A stretch of 64,000 nucleotides of DNA, from contig CM026426.1 of the NCBI GenBank assembly GCA_014871385.1, forward strand, positions 27,735,037 to 27,799,036. The letters are read 5' to 3'. A model generated the notes under the pieces. That model did no database searches and was not told where the DNA came from. It saw only the letters and a program-made list of their open reading frames with translations. Below are positions 53,100 to 63,978 of this stretch, in pieces (position 1 is the first letter of the stretch; the number at the start of each line of letters is the position of its first letter). The stretch is from Ceratodon purpureus (lineage: Eukaryota > Streptophyta > Bryopsida > Pseudoditrichales > Ditrichaceae). A program made the translations under genes and the position numbers.

Positions 53100-54453
53100 A
53101 ATTTTCGAGGTCACATAAAACTTTCGAGGGACTATCTAATTTACACACCATTCAAACGTTTTTTTTTTATTTTTTAAAAGTCACATAAATCTCGTGGGGG
53201 TCAATTTAATTTATGGTGTCTTGAAGAAAATGACAAGCAACACCAAATGCCCCCATTTTGCATTTACACACCATTCAAATGTTGTTTTTTATTTTTTTAT
53301 TTTTTTTAAGTCACATAAATCTCGTGGGGGTCAATTTAATTGATGGTGTCTTGAAGTAAATGACAAGCAACACCAAAATGTGCCCCCATTTTGCATTTAC
53401 ACACCATTTAAATGTTTTTTTTTCTTTTTTTTGAAGTCACATAAATCTCGTGGGGGTCAATTTAATTTATGGTGTCATGAAGTAAATGACAAGCAACACC
53501 AAAATTTGCCCCCATTTTGCAATTACACACCATTCAAATGTTTTTTTTTTTTTTTTTTTGGAAGTGACATAAATCTCGTCGGGGTCAATTTAATTTAGGA
53601 TGTCTAGAAGTAAATGACAAGCAACACCAAAATTTGCCCCCATTTTGCATTTATACACCATTCAATTTTTTATTTTTATTTTTTTTTTTTGAAGTTACAT
53701 AAATCTCGTGGGGGTCAATTTAATTGATGGTGTCTTGAAGTAAATGACAAGCAACACCAAAATTTGCCCCCACTTTGCATTGACACAGCATTCAAATGTT
53801 TTTTTTTCTTTTTTTTTTTGAAGTCACATAAATCTCGTGGGGGTCAATTTAATTTAGGATGTCTAGAAGTAAATGACAAGCAACACCAAAATTTGCCCCC
53901 ATTTTGCATTTATACACCATTCAAATGTTTTTTTTTTTTTTTTTTTTTTGGAAGTCACATAAATCTCGTGGGGGTCAATTTAATTTATGATGGCTTGAAG
54001 TAAATGACAAGCAACACCAAAATGTGCCCCCATTTTGCAATTACACACCATTCAAATGTTTTTTTTTTTTTTTTTTTTGGAAGTGACATAAATCTCGTCG
54101 GGGTCAATTTAATTTAGGATGTCTAGAAGTAAATGACAAGCAACACCAAAATTTGCCCCCATTTTGCATTTATACACCATTCAATTTTTTTTTTTTTTTT
54201 TTTTTTTTTGAAGTTACATAAATCTCGTGGGGGTCAATTTAATTGATGGTGTCTTGAAGTAAATGACAAGCAACACCAAAATTTGCCCCCACTTTGCATT
54301 GACACAGCATTCAAATGTTTTTTTTTTTTTTTTTTTTTTTTTTTTTGAAGTCACATAAATCTCGTGGGGGTCAATTTAATTGATGGTGTCTTGAAGTAAA
54401 TGACAAGCAACACCAAAATTTGCCCCCATTTTGCATTGACACAGCATTCAAAT

Positions 54454-54487
<34 letters not shown>

Positions 54488-55215
54488 AAGTCATATAAAT
54501 CTCGTGGGGGTCAATTTAATTTATGGTGTCATGAAGTAAATGACAAGCAACACCAAAATGTGCCCTCATTTTGCATTTACATAGCATTGAAATGTTTTTT
54601 TTTTTTTTTTTTTTTTTTTTTTGGAAGTCACATAAATCTCGTGGGGGTCAATTTAATTTATGGTGTCATGAAGTAAATGACAAGCAACACCAAAATTTGC
54701 CCCCACTTTGCATTGACACAGCATTCAAATGTTTTTTTTTTTTTTTTTTTTTTTTTTTTTGAAGTCATATAAATCTCGTGGGGGTCAATTTAATTTATGG
54801 TGTCATGAAGTAAATGACAAGCAACACCAAAATGTGCCCTCATTTTGCATTTACATAGCATTGAAATGTTTTTTTTTTTTTTTTCTATTGAAGTCACGTA
54901 AATCTCGTGGGGGTCAATTTAATTTATGGTGTCTTGAAGTAAATGACGAGGAATACCAAATGCCCCATTTTGCATTTACACACCATTCAAATGTTTTTTT
55001 TTTTTTTTTTTTTTTTTTGAAGTCACATAAATCTCGTGGGGGGTAATTTAATTTATGGTGTCTTGAAGAAAATGACAAGCAACACCAAAATTTGCCACCA
55101 TTTTGCATCTGTACACCATTCAAATGTTTTTGTTTTTTTTTTTTTTTTTTTGTAGTCACATAAATCTCGAAAGGGTCAATTTAATTTATGGTGTCCCGAA
55201 TTTAACGTGCTACAT
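53100..55215 (+). repeat. Poly-T satellite with higher-order structure
   Basis: About 16 monomers of 125-150 bases share ACACCATTCAAATG, then a T tract of roughly 10 to 30 bases, GAAGTCACATAAATCTCGTG, GGGGTCAATTTAATTTATGG, TGACAAGCAACACCAAAAT and GCCCCCATTTTGCAT. Variant markers (GTGACATA, GTTACATA, GTCACATA) repeat in the same order near 53566, 53694, 53822 and again near 54081, 54213, 54350. That gives a higher-order unit of about 520 bases; a two-monomer unit is seen near 54490-54766. Frames through it are artefacts. A lone diverged copy lies near 56080. Confidence 0.9.
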
Positions 55216-57390
55216 AGTTGTTCGTTAACATATGTATTTTTACGACAGTATCGAATCCAAAACTCCTTTCATTTTTTTTTTGGATGATGGTAGTACATCG
55301 CATTGTTACTTTTTTATATTCATTCATGTGACCTTTCACGTTTTGAAAATGAGTGACTCTTCAAAACGTGACTCTTCAAAACGTGAATTTTTAATCGTGC
55401 CTCTTTGTAATTTTCTAGGGATTTAATGTACTTCCATTTAAAATATGGTGCATCAAAAAGTATAATTTGAATTCAATCTCAATTATGATGTGAATGGTTT
55501 ATGTATTTAAGTCACACATGTAAGTAATTTCTTTAAAAAGCGTCGAAGTAACGTTGTATAAAAATGCTAAATTTTAATTAAGGTATCTTTATATCACCTA
55601 ACCTTTGTTATCAATGATTTTAATTTATAACGGGAAATTTGCTGATAACATGGTACTCTTATTTATGACGGGAAATTTTAAGAAGATAATATAAGGGTAA
55701 AATGAATGACTTAACAGTTCGCGTGAAACTAATTTAAAAAAAAAATGACTTGCACCATTTTCTTTTTAAAAATAATGATTTCATAATGAATGTTGTTGGA
55801 TCTACTATGAGTCTGATTTATCAAGTATGAAAACGTGAGGATGATTTATATCTTGCAATAAATCAATAGTGGTTGCCACTATTTAAGGTATTCAAATAAA
55901 ATTATATATATATAAAAAGTTAATGGTGGTTTTTTGAGAATGTTAGAGTTATAATCCATGCGCGGTTTAGGGTGGATGACGGTAGGACAACCTATAAGGG
56001 GAACTCCATATTAGTTCTTCGAGCTCCGCGTTTATTTATCTGGAAGTATCTATTATTGCATCTTCTAGAATGTGACATAAATCTCTTGAGGATCTATCTA
56101 ATTCATGAAATCTCGAAAGGCGTACTCCATATTAGTTGTTTTTAATTTCATTTTTCTTTTATATTTCATTCCCGTCTCTTTTAACATGCCATTCTCTTTT
56201 CCACCATATTGCATTCCCTTCTCTTTAATTTTTCATTCGCTTCTCTTTTATCTATCAATTATTTATCTTTTATTTTTAAATGTGCGTTTTCTTTTATGCC
56301 CGTGATATTATTATTTCCTATTATGAGTTTTGTTTTAATTCTTATTCAATGTAATTCCCCTCTCTTTTATATTTCATTCGGTTCTCTTTTATTTTTTATT
56401 TTTAGATTTCATAATTTTTAATTCCCACTTACTTTTAAAAGTAATCCCATTAAACTCTTTTGATTCACTTGATTCTATTTTATATATATATATATTTTTC
56501 GTTATTCTGAATATCCAATTTAATTTTCTATTTTCTTTGTTCATTTGCCATCGTTCATTAATATCCAATTAATATCAAGGGGTCACTTCAATTGACTGCA
56601 TGCACTCATGAGCCAGAGATTGGTGCCCCTTAATGTACGTCGTTCTCCTCCAAGTACCTGCTAACCCGTTTTCTTTTTTACTATGGTACTAAGATTCCAC
56701 TGTACAGTCCAAAGAGGGCTCCCCATCTTCATCGTGAGGGTCGCTCGATTGCTCCTTCGCTCTACCTCGCTTTCGCGCCTGGTATGCTGTAGGTCGCTCC
56801 GAGTCTCCCGCGTTAGTCCGCTTGCGGTAGCTTCCGTATCGAGAGTCTTAGGTCGTCGTGGGAATTCGCAAGCTTTTGTGTCGAGTTGCGAGGAAGGTTT
56901 AGGGCGATTAAGAGGTGTTTGGCAGGTTTAGGGCGATTGAGAGGTGTTTGGGAGGCGAGTGAGAGGTGTCTTTTTTCGCATTTGAGAGGTCTTTGGGAGG
57001 TGCACTAAGCCGAGATCGAGGCAGAGCTTTTGGATCGGGGGGCGGACAAGGAAATTAGATCGTCAGAGCGTGCTTTGAGGAGGAAGACGAAGCAGCGGAC
57101 GAGGGGATTTCCACCTGCAAGTGCATTCACAGGTACTTCTTCCGTACATTCTTGGGTAAATCGGGTCTGTTTCCCGTTGCTGTCTCCTCTTTTGTGTTTG
57201 CAGTTGCCAATTCCTCCAACATTGCTCAAGTCTTATGCGTTGGTATTGTTACTTGCATTGTTGGAACGAGTAGAGGGACGTGAACTTAAAATTTGTCACA
57301 ATGTTTGCTCCTCTAAACTGTTCTTTTATTTCTCATTCTCATTTTTGATTTGCAATTTCCCGTGCATCGTGCCATCGCCGTGCAGAGTTT
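55216..57390. other. AT-rich intergenic DNA and possible 5' untranslated exons
   Basis: No coding gene to about 56650. From about 56700 the base composition rises, and GT/AG signals (near 57133 and 57200) suggest untranslated leader exons of the gene that follows. This is inference. Confidence 0.35.
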
Positions 57391-57741
57391 GCAGGTAGCT
57401 ATGGCAGGGAGTTCATCCAGAGGGCCAGGGACCGCAAGAATCTAGGAGGACCCGTAAGTTTTTTTCTTAATCTCAAATTCTATGCTTAGTGACATTTTTC
57501 CTTTATCATATTTGGAAATGCCTACGTCCCAGTCCGTCTTATAATGAAGAGCAACATCAATAGAGGTTCTGTGAGGAACATTCTCTTGGTATTGTAATTA
57601 GTTTCTGTAGAGTATCCACATCCATATAAACCCAGCTCCAGCTCTTATTTACTGTAAACCCTAAGGTTTTAACATACACTGTACGGACAGTGTAACAAAC
57701 TTCAGTGATATCCGTTGATGCATAAAAAAATGTCCTTGGTC

Positions 57742-58239
57742 CATCGGGGGATCTCTCGATACGTCAGTATCCCCGTCCCATTCTGTGGGAACGGCAAGCC
57801 ATCGGGGGATCTCCCGATGACCACTCTGCACATGTCCTTGGTCCATCGGGAGATCCCTCGATGTCTTGGTATCCCCTTCCCATCCTGTGGGTATGGCAGA
57901 ACATCGGGGGATCTCTCGATGACCCACTCACTAGAAACCATATCTATAAAACATAAACTTATAACCAGGTAACCTCACCCTGGACAATAAACTGTATGGA
58001 CAGTGCTATATTGCTTAGGTATCATATCCTTGGTCCATCGGGGGATCCCTCGATGTGTTGGTATCCCCTTCCCATCCTCTGGGTATGGTAGAACATCGGG
58101 GGATCTCTCGATGACCTCAGTGCCCTTTTGTGCCTTTGCTTTTTTCTATGGTACTCTAAGATAGTTGTTGTCCTCTACGTAATGCGCATAGCCCCCTTTG
58201 CGTGTGTACCAATCGAAGTAATCGAGAGATCCCCCGATG
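57742..58239 (+). repeat. Seven GATC palindromes in locus 3 intron 1
   Basis: Copies at 57742-57761, 57800-57819, 57844-57863, 57902-57921, 58036-58055, 58094-58113 and 58221-58239. A repeated linker (TGTCCTTGGTC, then GGTATCCCC.TCCCAT) shows local duplication as well as dispersal. Confidence 0.9.
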
Positions 58240-58311
58240 ATCCGATTTTTATAACTGTTAACTGATTTGGAGCAGGAATTTGACCAACACTGATGTATGT
58301 CTGTTTTGCAG

Positions 58312-59624
58312 GAATGAACAAATAATGGAACCACTATTGGACCACAAGCCCGTGAAGCTGTTCCCCTTTGTCGATCACTAGATCCATGGCTACAATCACA
58401 AGGGTGAATCAAATCCCTGCGCAGTCTACCGCTGCGATAAGAACGTCACCGCATGGGCCATGTCGTGGAAGGATACGGCAGGAGGCTTGGCCGTCATTGT
58501 CCCCCACCTCACCTGTGATTTGCGGATCCATTCCCCGATTGGATTAAACGTTCTCGAACTGAAAGGCCTTGATGCGGAGACAGCTATCATGGTGGTGGAG
58601 GAGAAGATGCCGAAGTCCGATCGGACTGTAACTTATGGACTAATCCTCGACCTCGGCAAGCTCAGCCTCAATCAGTGTGCATCCCTCACTGCCAAGGGCT
58701 TCATGTACCTGCCGGAGGATAAGGTGAAGTGGACTCCGGCACAAATTGAAAATCAGTCGAACCAAATTGACGAGGCGCGAAGTGAGGCCGCAGCTGCTGC
58801 TCCTGTTCCATCGCAGGCTCCGACTGCGTCTACTCCTACCAAGACGCGGGGCACAAAACGTAAATCATCCTTGATCAATGACGAGGAAACTGCGGTGCCG
58901 GACACAGGGAAGGGCAAGAAGGGAAAGGGTGATGACAAGCTCACTCTCTAACAGTGTGTGACAATGTCAGCTTCGGATATTGAGAAGTTGGACAAGACCA
59001 AGCAGACGGAGATGAAGAACATGTACAGCGAGGCGTTTGAACCCCTGTACAAGTGGGGCCACGAGAGGCTGAAGGATGAGAACGATGCGCCAATAACTGT
59101 GCATTTCTCAAAGCTGCACAGGGCCCCTCCAGGTCCAATCGTCTACCGAGGTCTTGTTCCGGACAGGTTAAAAGCCTTGACGAACCAGGCGCTTCGCTCC
59201 GAGGTACAGTGGAACAGATAGAGAAATCACTGTACTTCCACTGAAGAAGGGACCGTATGGACCGGATAAAAGCGTAGAGTATTTCAATAAACCTCCAGAG
59301 AAGAATCAGATCAAGAGCTCCACGAACTTCTTCATCACTGGGGGCCAACATACGGTTCAGTGTTACCGAGATCTCGTCGAGAGTGGGGAAATTGTTGGGG
59401 CTGACAAAGACAAGGCGTCGAAGTTCTCAATCATCCCAGTGTGGGCGCCCAAGCCTGAGCACATCAAGCTCATGCTCCTCTCACGTGTCCTAAACCAGGA
59501 TATGGCCGGCCCACAGAAGGAGCACACATTCATGATGCAGGTGCTCCATGCCAGAATCAAGTGGAAAGAGTTGAAGTGCCCGATGCCAACTTTACAGGGA
59601 CGGCAGTACCCTATAGAGTTTCTG
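58312..59624 (+). CDS. Locus 3 exon 2: ParB-like domain
   Basis: After a TTTTGCAG acceptor the frame reads through a globular region (VIVPHLTCDLRIHSPIGLNV, VTYGLILDLGKLSLNQC), an Ala/Pro/Lys-rich linker with KTRGTKRKSS, and then the ParB-like part. The last contains TVHFSKLHRAPPG, VYRGLVPDRLKAL, the GGQHTVQC box II-like motif and a helical VLNQDMAGPQKEHTFMMQVL. It ends at a GTAAGT donor at 59625. The GGQH replaces the GNHR of loci 1 and 2. Two stops and one frame change are present, so translation of the whole exon as it stands is unlikely. Confidence 0.5.
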
Positions 59625-59645
59625 GTAAGTCTGTATTCCCCCCTT

Positions 59646-59796
59646 CATCGAGAGATCCCCCGATGATCCGAGTTGTATATCTGTATATATGTATCAAAGT
59701 CATCGAGAGATCCCCCGATGATCCGAGTTGTAGAAATATATATATGGCCTCTTAGAGTATTCCTCGTACTTCCCATCATCGGGCGATCCCCCGATG
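59646..59796 (+). repeat. Three GATC palindromes in locus 3 intron 2
   Basis: 59646-59665 and 59701-59720 are identical (CATCGAGAGATCCCCCGATG) and share the following ATCCGAGTTGTA. The third is 59777-59796. Confidence 0.9.
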
Positions 59797-59852
59797 GCAA
59801 CTTCCTTTGTCGGAGAGCGCTACTAACCCCTCCCCCGACGTGTGGTATGCAG

Positions 59853-61207
59853 CAATTTACTCAAGCTCTCGCATCGATCTTCACAAACGTGAAGGAATCA
59901 GAGCTAAGGGACTGCAAGATACCGCTACTGTTTCTTGAAGACGACACGGCCGTTGACCGATGGGTGGAGATTGAGAAACAGTACATGAAGGGGAAGCTGC
60001 CAGATGCGCAAGGGAATGTGCAGACGAACTATGACCTCAAGCGGAAGCCCTTTGTCCAGAATGACTTAAAACCGCTATATGGCCTGCGCTTAGAGGATAT
60101 CCACTACCTTGCTGACCTTGTGGAGAAGAAAGAAATATCTGTGAAAGATCGAAGGCCACCAAAGGTGATATTGTGGCGAGATTACCGTCCCTTCAAACAG
60201 CAGGGAATAGGGAAAGACTGATCAGATGTATGAAGAACGAGTTGATGAACAACTGTATCGGTTGGGAGCTTCCAAGCCGTAAGAGCACATACGTAATGTA
60301 TCCTGCACAGGAATGGGACGAGTTTGCCGATTCGAAGGCCATCGGTCGCGCGGAGCTGGAGAGCTGGCTGGATAAGGCGTATGCAACGGCTGCGGGGAAG
60401 AAGTGGTTGGACGACCGAAACAGGAACCTCAACAAGACGTCTGATCCTGCGGATGTTCCTGACTTTGTTAAGGTGATGTGGGACGCACACAACATGGTAC
60501 AAGAGCAAGCAAGTCACTTATCGCACATCCAGAGGGGGTTCAATCAGAAGTACAAGTGCGTGCTTACGGACCGGAGTAGGCCCGAGATTTCTGTTATTCT
60601 AGGAAGTGAAGAAGTGTATAGTTGGAGAGGAGGGGGAAAAGCACACATATTCATGTACTTCTTGTTTGATGCGATTGCTGACATGCCAGTGAAAGCTCAG
60701 GTGCTGGCCGAGAACACGCTGACTCGGATATTTGATCCTCTAGAAGGCCAGGAACTAAACAGCACGCAGGTCTTTGCACGCTCAGGAGCAGTTCTCTTCA
60801 CAGATGCGGCGGGATTCCATGCGACACTATTGCACATTGAAAGGCGCAAGAGGACAGCAAAGAGGAGGTTGTGGAACTGGCATGTGATCCACTACGTCCC
60901 TTCCCGCGAGGATGGATTTCCCGAGCCGGAGCTGGGTTCTTCGTATGTTGTGTACATGATTTTCTGCTTCGCTTATTCGCCAACGCAGTCTCCGAAGGAA
61001 TGCTTCGGGGATTTCTTTGCGGGGAAGAGGCCATTCGACGCAGTGTACCTGGCCAAGGACATTACGGAAACCATCCAGCAATGGAAACGACCTGGTCGAC
61101 CAACGATTAAGCTGGCCGCACTTTCTACTCTCTTTCAGCAGCACATCAAAGATAACATGGTACTCGTAAACGTCAACGACGGGGCTCACTTCACCCTCCT
61201 TGGACTT
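59853..61207 (+). CDS. Locus 3 exon 3: unrecognised large domain
   Basis: From the acceptor TATGCAG the frame reads QFTQALASIFTNVKESELRD and on to about 60210, then shifts and continues as MKNELMNNCIGWELPSRKST to NVNDGAHFTLLGL at a GTAAGT donor. The region from about residue 200 (VFARSGAVLFTDAAGFHATL, RRLWNWHVIHYVPSRED, FAYSPTQSPKECFGDFF) looks like an enzyme fold with a SPTQSPKE loop, but I cannot name it. Its length and lack of stops after 60230 show that it was under selection until recently. Confidence 0.5.
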
Positions 61208-61462
61208 GTAAGTACTCTGTTTGCACCCTTTGAATGCTGAAGTCATATTAGAAATTTCTCTTTCGGTGACTCGAATGCTTCCACTTTATTTCATACTTGT
61301 GCGAATAGGCTGTTTTTCTTGAGGCTTATTGTGCAGATCTTCTCCATTTATAGTACTCGCGATATATGCACTTGTTCACTCACGTATATAGAATCTAAGT
61401 CAAAGGTCCTTCTCTGTTCTCAGCCTCAGTGTTTCCTGATATGTCTTCACGGATGCAAGATT

Positions 61463-61545
61463 TATCGGGGGATCCCTCGATGGACGGTTCACGTCTAAAA
61501 AACCTAGGTATAGGGGTTTTCAAATCATCGAGGGATCCCCCGATA
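61463..61545 (+). repeat. Two GATC palindromes in locus 3 intron 3, opposite asymmetry
   Basis: TATCGGGGGATCCCTCGATG at 61463-61482 and CATCGAGGGATCCCCCGATA at 61526-61545 are exact reverse complements over 20 bases. The pair could form a long-range hairpin in the transcript. Confidence 0.9.
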
Positions 61546-61671
61546 AATCATGCACTTCTGTCCACATTTCCCGGCACTTCTGAACCCTTACGCAATGAAA
61601 TTGAACGTGACATTTGGTTAGAGTGTGCTGTTCGCATTTCATACATGTTCTTATTGCCTGCATGTCTACAG

Positions 61672-61947
61672 GAAAACGAAGCCATGGTCCTCGAAGTTGT
61701 CTTCTATGTCGATGATGAGGAACACGCTAAGAAGACGTCGAAGCAGATATGGGACATACTTTACAAGGACGCAGTTGACCCAGATAAATTGGTAACCAAT
61801 GATGGTAGTGACGATGGTGATGATGAGGCAGGCGGTGGAGAGGGTGATGATGAAGATGGTATGGCTGCTGATGAAGATGGCTGCGGACAAGCTCCGCCTG
61901 ATGATTCCGAATCCAACTCTGACGACGAGGAGACGGCTTGCACCTCG
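61672..61947 (+). CDS. Locus 3 exon 4: acidic exon
   Basis: Phase-0 exon beginning ENEAMVLEVVFYVDDEEHAK and continuing into a strongly acidic run of Asp, Glu and Gly. The donor is GTAGGT at 61948. Confidence 0.55.
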
Positions 61948-62385
61948 GTAGGTTTTCAACCTTAGGCAGGCCTACCCAATTTGGGATACCATGTTGTTTT
62001 CTAGAGTGGCAAAATCTAGCATGATCACTATCCTCGTATAGGGGTTCTGTAAGAAACTGTACCATTCTATAAGTATCATAAATTGCATACCATTATGGAA
62101 AATGAAGTATTTTATTTTTTGAATAACGCTATTCATCTCCTAACCAATTATTTCATTCCCAAGGATTGTTTCAAGCTTCCTTAACTTAGCTATTCCATGT
62201 AACATCCCCCTCACGACTAAATTCCCTACTCTTGTGAGCAAGGCACCTCTCTTTTGTTTGCTTAGCACTGCACCTCGGGTTAACTTCCAAGGCATTGTAG
62301 TATTCATGTACCATATACTCGAACCCAATTTCTACTCCAGTGCAGCTTTTCTTACCGCTAATGGTGATCTGCGCTCATATTGCAG

Positions 62386-63675
62386 GGACTGCTGAACTCT
62401 GCGCGCGTTTACGGTGGAGCTGCGTCGAGGGATCACACCGTTGACGATTCTCACGTGGGGGAGTCCTTGACGCCACAAAGCGATCTTGCCACCGTGTCGG
62501 GCAACACGAAGGACGTAGCTCGGTCGCTGCTGGATATGAGGACATTACCGGTGGATCACCAGACTCAGACTACGGAACTTGAAGGTGGCGCAGGAGACGT
62601 GCGAGAGGGTGCTGAGGGGCTGGATGACTTGGACTTTAATGTCCAGAACTTCGCTGCGGTTTCGCGAATGAATGAATTCGCACCAGCAGGAAAGGAGGAC
62701 GCGGGAGTTGACAAGGATAGGGAGGGGACGGATAGGGATGCTGTGGACCCGGAAAGGATTTCTCCTCTTCAAGAGCAGGAGACTGAGGGAGGAGTAGCTG
62801 ATACTCAGCATGAACCGTGCATCCCACCATCGGGAGATATTCCGATGACAGAAGGCACTGCACCAAATCTCCTCCATCACCCCTCCGTAGCTGAGGAGTG
62901 CGGTCCTCAGAGTTCGCAGTCCGTCACTCCTTCTGTGATTCCATGCAGCCCCCCCCCTCCTCTCCCATCCAGCCCCCCGCCTCCTCTCCCACGGATTACA
63001 TCTCCCGGGGAGACCCATCAGTCTCCCCCCGTGGCTCGTGACATGAACAAAGATGTTGTTGACGACACTCTGAAGGATTTAGACGCGTTCAGCCCGGAGA
63101 AGACGTCGTGCGACGCGGAAGCCCTGGTGTGCGACGATGTGAAGGCATGTGACGAGGTCAAAGACAAAGACGCGGAAGAGGAGGAGTTAAACTCGGAATT
63201 ATATGAAGGGCTCCCAGTCAAGGCACTGACGGAGGTATCCAACGAGCGAGATCTAGTGGCGGTGGAGAAATCTAAGGACACAGATCGTGAATGTCGCTCA
63301 CTTGTGCTGGAGAAGCATTTGCAACGATCCCTTCCGCCGGAACTTCCGTTGGGAACAACATCCGGCCCCCCGGCCACACGAGGCAAGGGTAAGACTGGGC
63401 CTAGCACCGGAACGGGAGTCAAGGGGAAGGGAAAAGGCAACGGCGCTGAGAGAGAGCCTAAGGGAAAAAGCACTCTAGCAGGAGTTCGTGCTAGTCTGGA
63501 CGAACAGGTAAGGCAGCACATATCCCAGCGAGGGAATTACACCCCACCCACTCGCAGCGCTAAGCATCTTGAAGCAGTTAGACAGGCTCACGAGTTCGTT
63601 TACAAGGACTATAATTATACAATCCCATTTACTAATAATTTTGAAAAAAAACCTTTACCAGATTCCGACGTCTAA
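62386..63675 (+). CDS. Locus 3 exon 5: disordered C-terminal region
   Basis: A 430-codon open segment from the acceptor TATTGCAG to a TAA at 63673-63675. It is acidic and then rich in Pro (PPPPLPSSPPPPLP), later Gly/Lys (GKGKTGPSTGTGVKGKGKGN) and ends in a folded-looking tail, RSAKHLEAVRQAHEFVYKDY. A diverged GATC palindrome at 62828-62847 is translated as PSGDIPM. No domain is recognised. Confidence 0.55.
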   Translation, partial: GLLNSARVYGGAASRDHTVDDSHVGESLTPQSDLATVSGNTKDVARSLLDMRTLPVDHQTQTTELEGGAGDVREGAEGLDDLDFNVQNFAAVSRMNEFAPAGKEDAGVDKDREGTDRDAVDPERISPLQEQETEGGVADTQHEPCIPPSGDIPMTEGTAPNLLHHPSVAEECGPQSSQSVTPSVIPCSPPPPLPSSPPPPLPRITSPGETHQSPPVARDMNKDVVDDTLKDLDAFSPEKTSCDAEALVCDDVKACDEVKDKDAEEEELNSELYEGLPVKALTEVSNERDLVAVEKSKDTDRECRSLVLEKHLQRSLPPELPLGTTSGPPATRGKGKTGPSTGTGVKGKGKGNGAEREPKGKSTLAGVRASLDEQVRQHISQRGNYTPPTRSAKHLEAVRQAHEFVYKDYNYTIPFTNNFEKKPLPDSDV

Positions 63676-63843
63676 GACGGTGGGCATTTCAACGGAAGCC
63701 CAAGATCCGAATTCGGACGACAGAGCGAAAGGTATCTAGTCGGACTCTAATTGTAGGACTGATAGTTTTAATGTCCTCAGATTGGACATGTGTAGATCGT
63801 GTAGTGTCTCCCGTAGATGCTTGAGGAATTTTGTAAACATCTG

Positions 63844-63978
63844 CATCGAGGGATCTCCCAATGCTAAATTCTGATGAGACATTTTTTCAGTGGACATCTA
63901 TATCGAGGGATCTCCTGATGCTGAATGTTGATCAGACCTGTTTATAGTGGACATCTGTATCGAGGGATCTCCCGATGC
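63844..63978 (+). repeat. GATC palindromes in the 3' flank of locus 3
   Basis: Copies at 63844-63863, 63901-63920 and 63959-63978 lie in a 57-base tandem unit with GCTGAATTYTGATGAGAC. The array runs off the window end. Confidence 0.9.

Larger units (their letters stand above)
57395..63675 (+). pseudogene. Third ParB-like gene (locus 3), five visible exons
   Basis: Exons at about 57395-57453, 58312-59624, 59853-61207, 61672-61947 and 62386-63675 are bounded by GT/AG introns. The last four exons join in phase 0 and their frames continue across each junction (EFL then QFTQ, LLGL then ENEA, ACTS then GLLN). In exon 2, FFITGGQHTVQCYRDL followed by FSIIPVWAPKPEHIKLML and LLSRVLNQDM fits a ParB N-terminal domain. 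Two in-frame stops (about 58379-58381 and 58949-58951) and frame changes near 59220 and 60200 indicate decay or missed splicing. Introns 1, 2 and 3 hold most of the GATC palindromes of this region. Confidence 0.55.

Noticed and set aside
53380-55159. Several 60-105 codon frames with poly-Phe runs
   Set aside because: Products of the poly-T satellite; the same frame repeats in every monomer.
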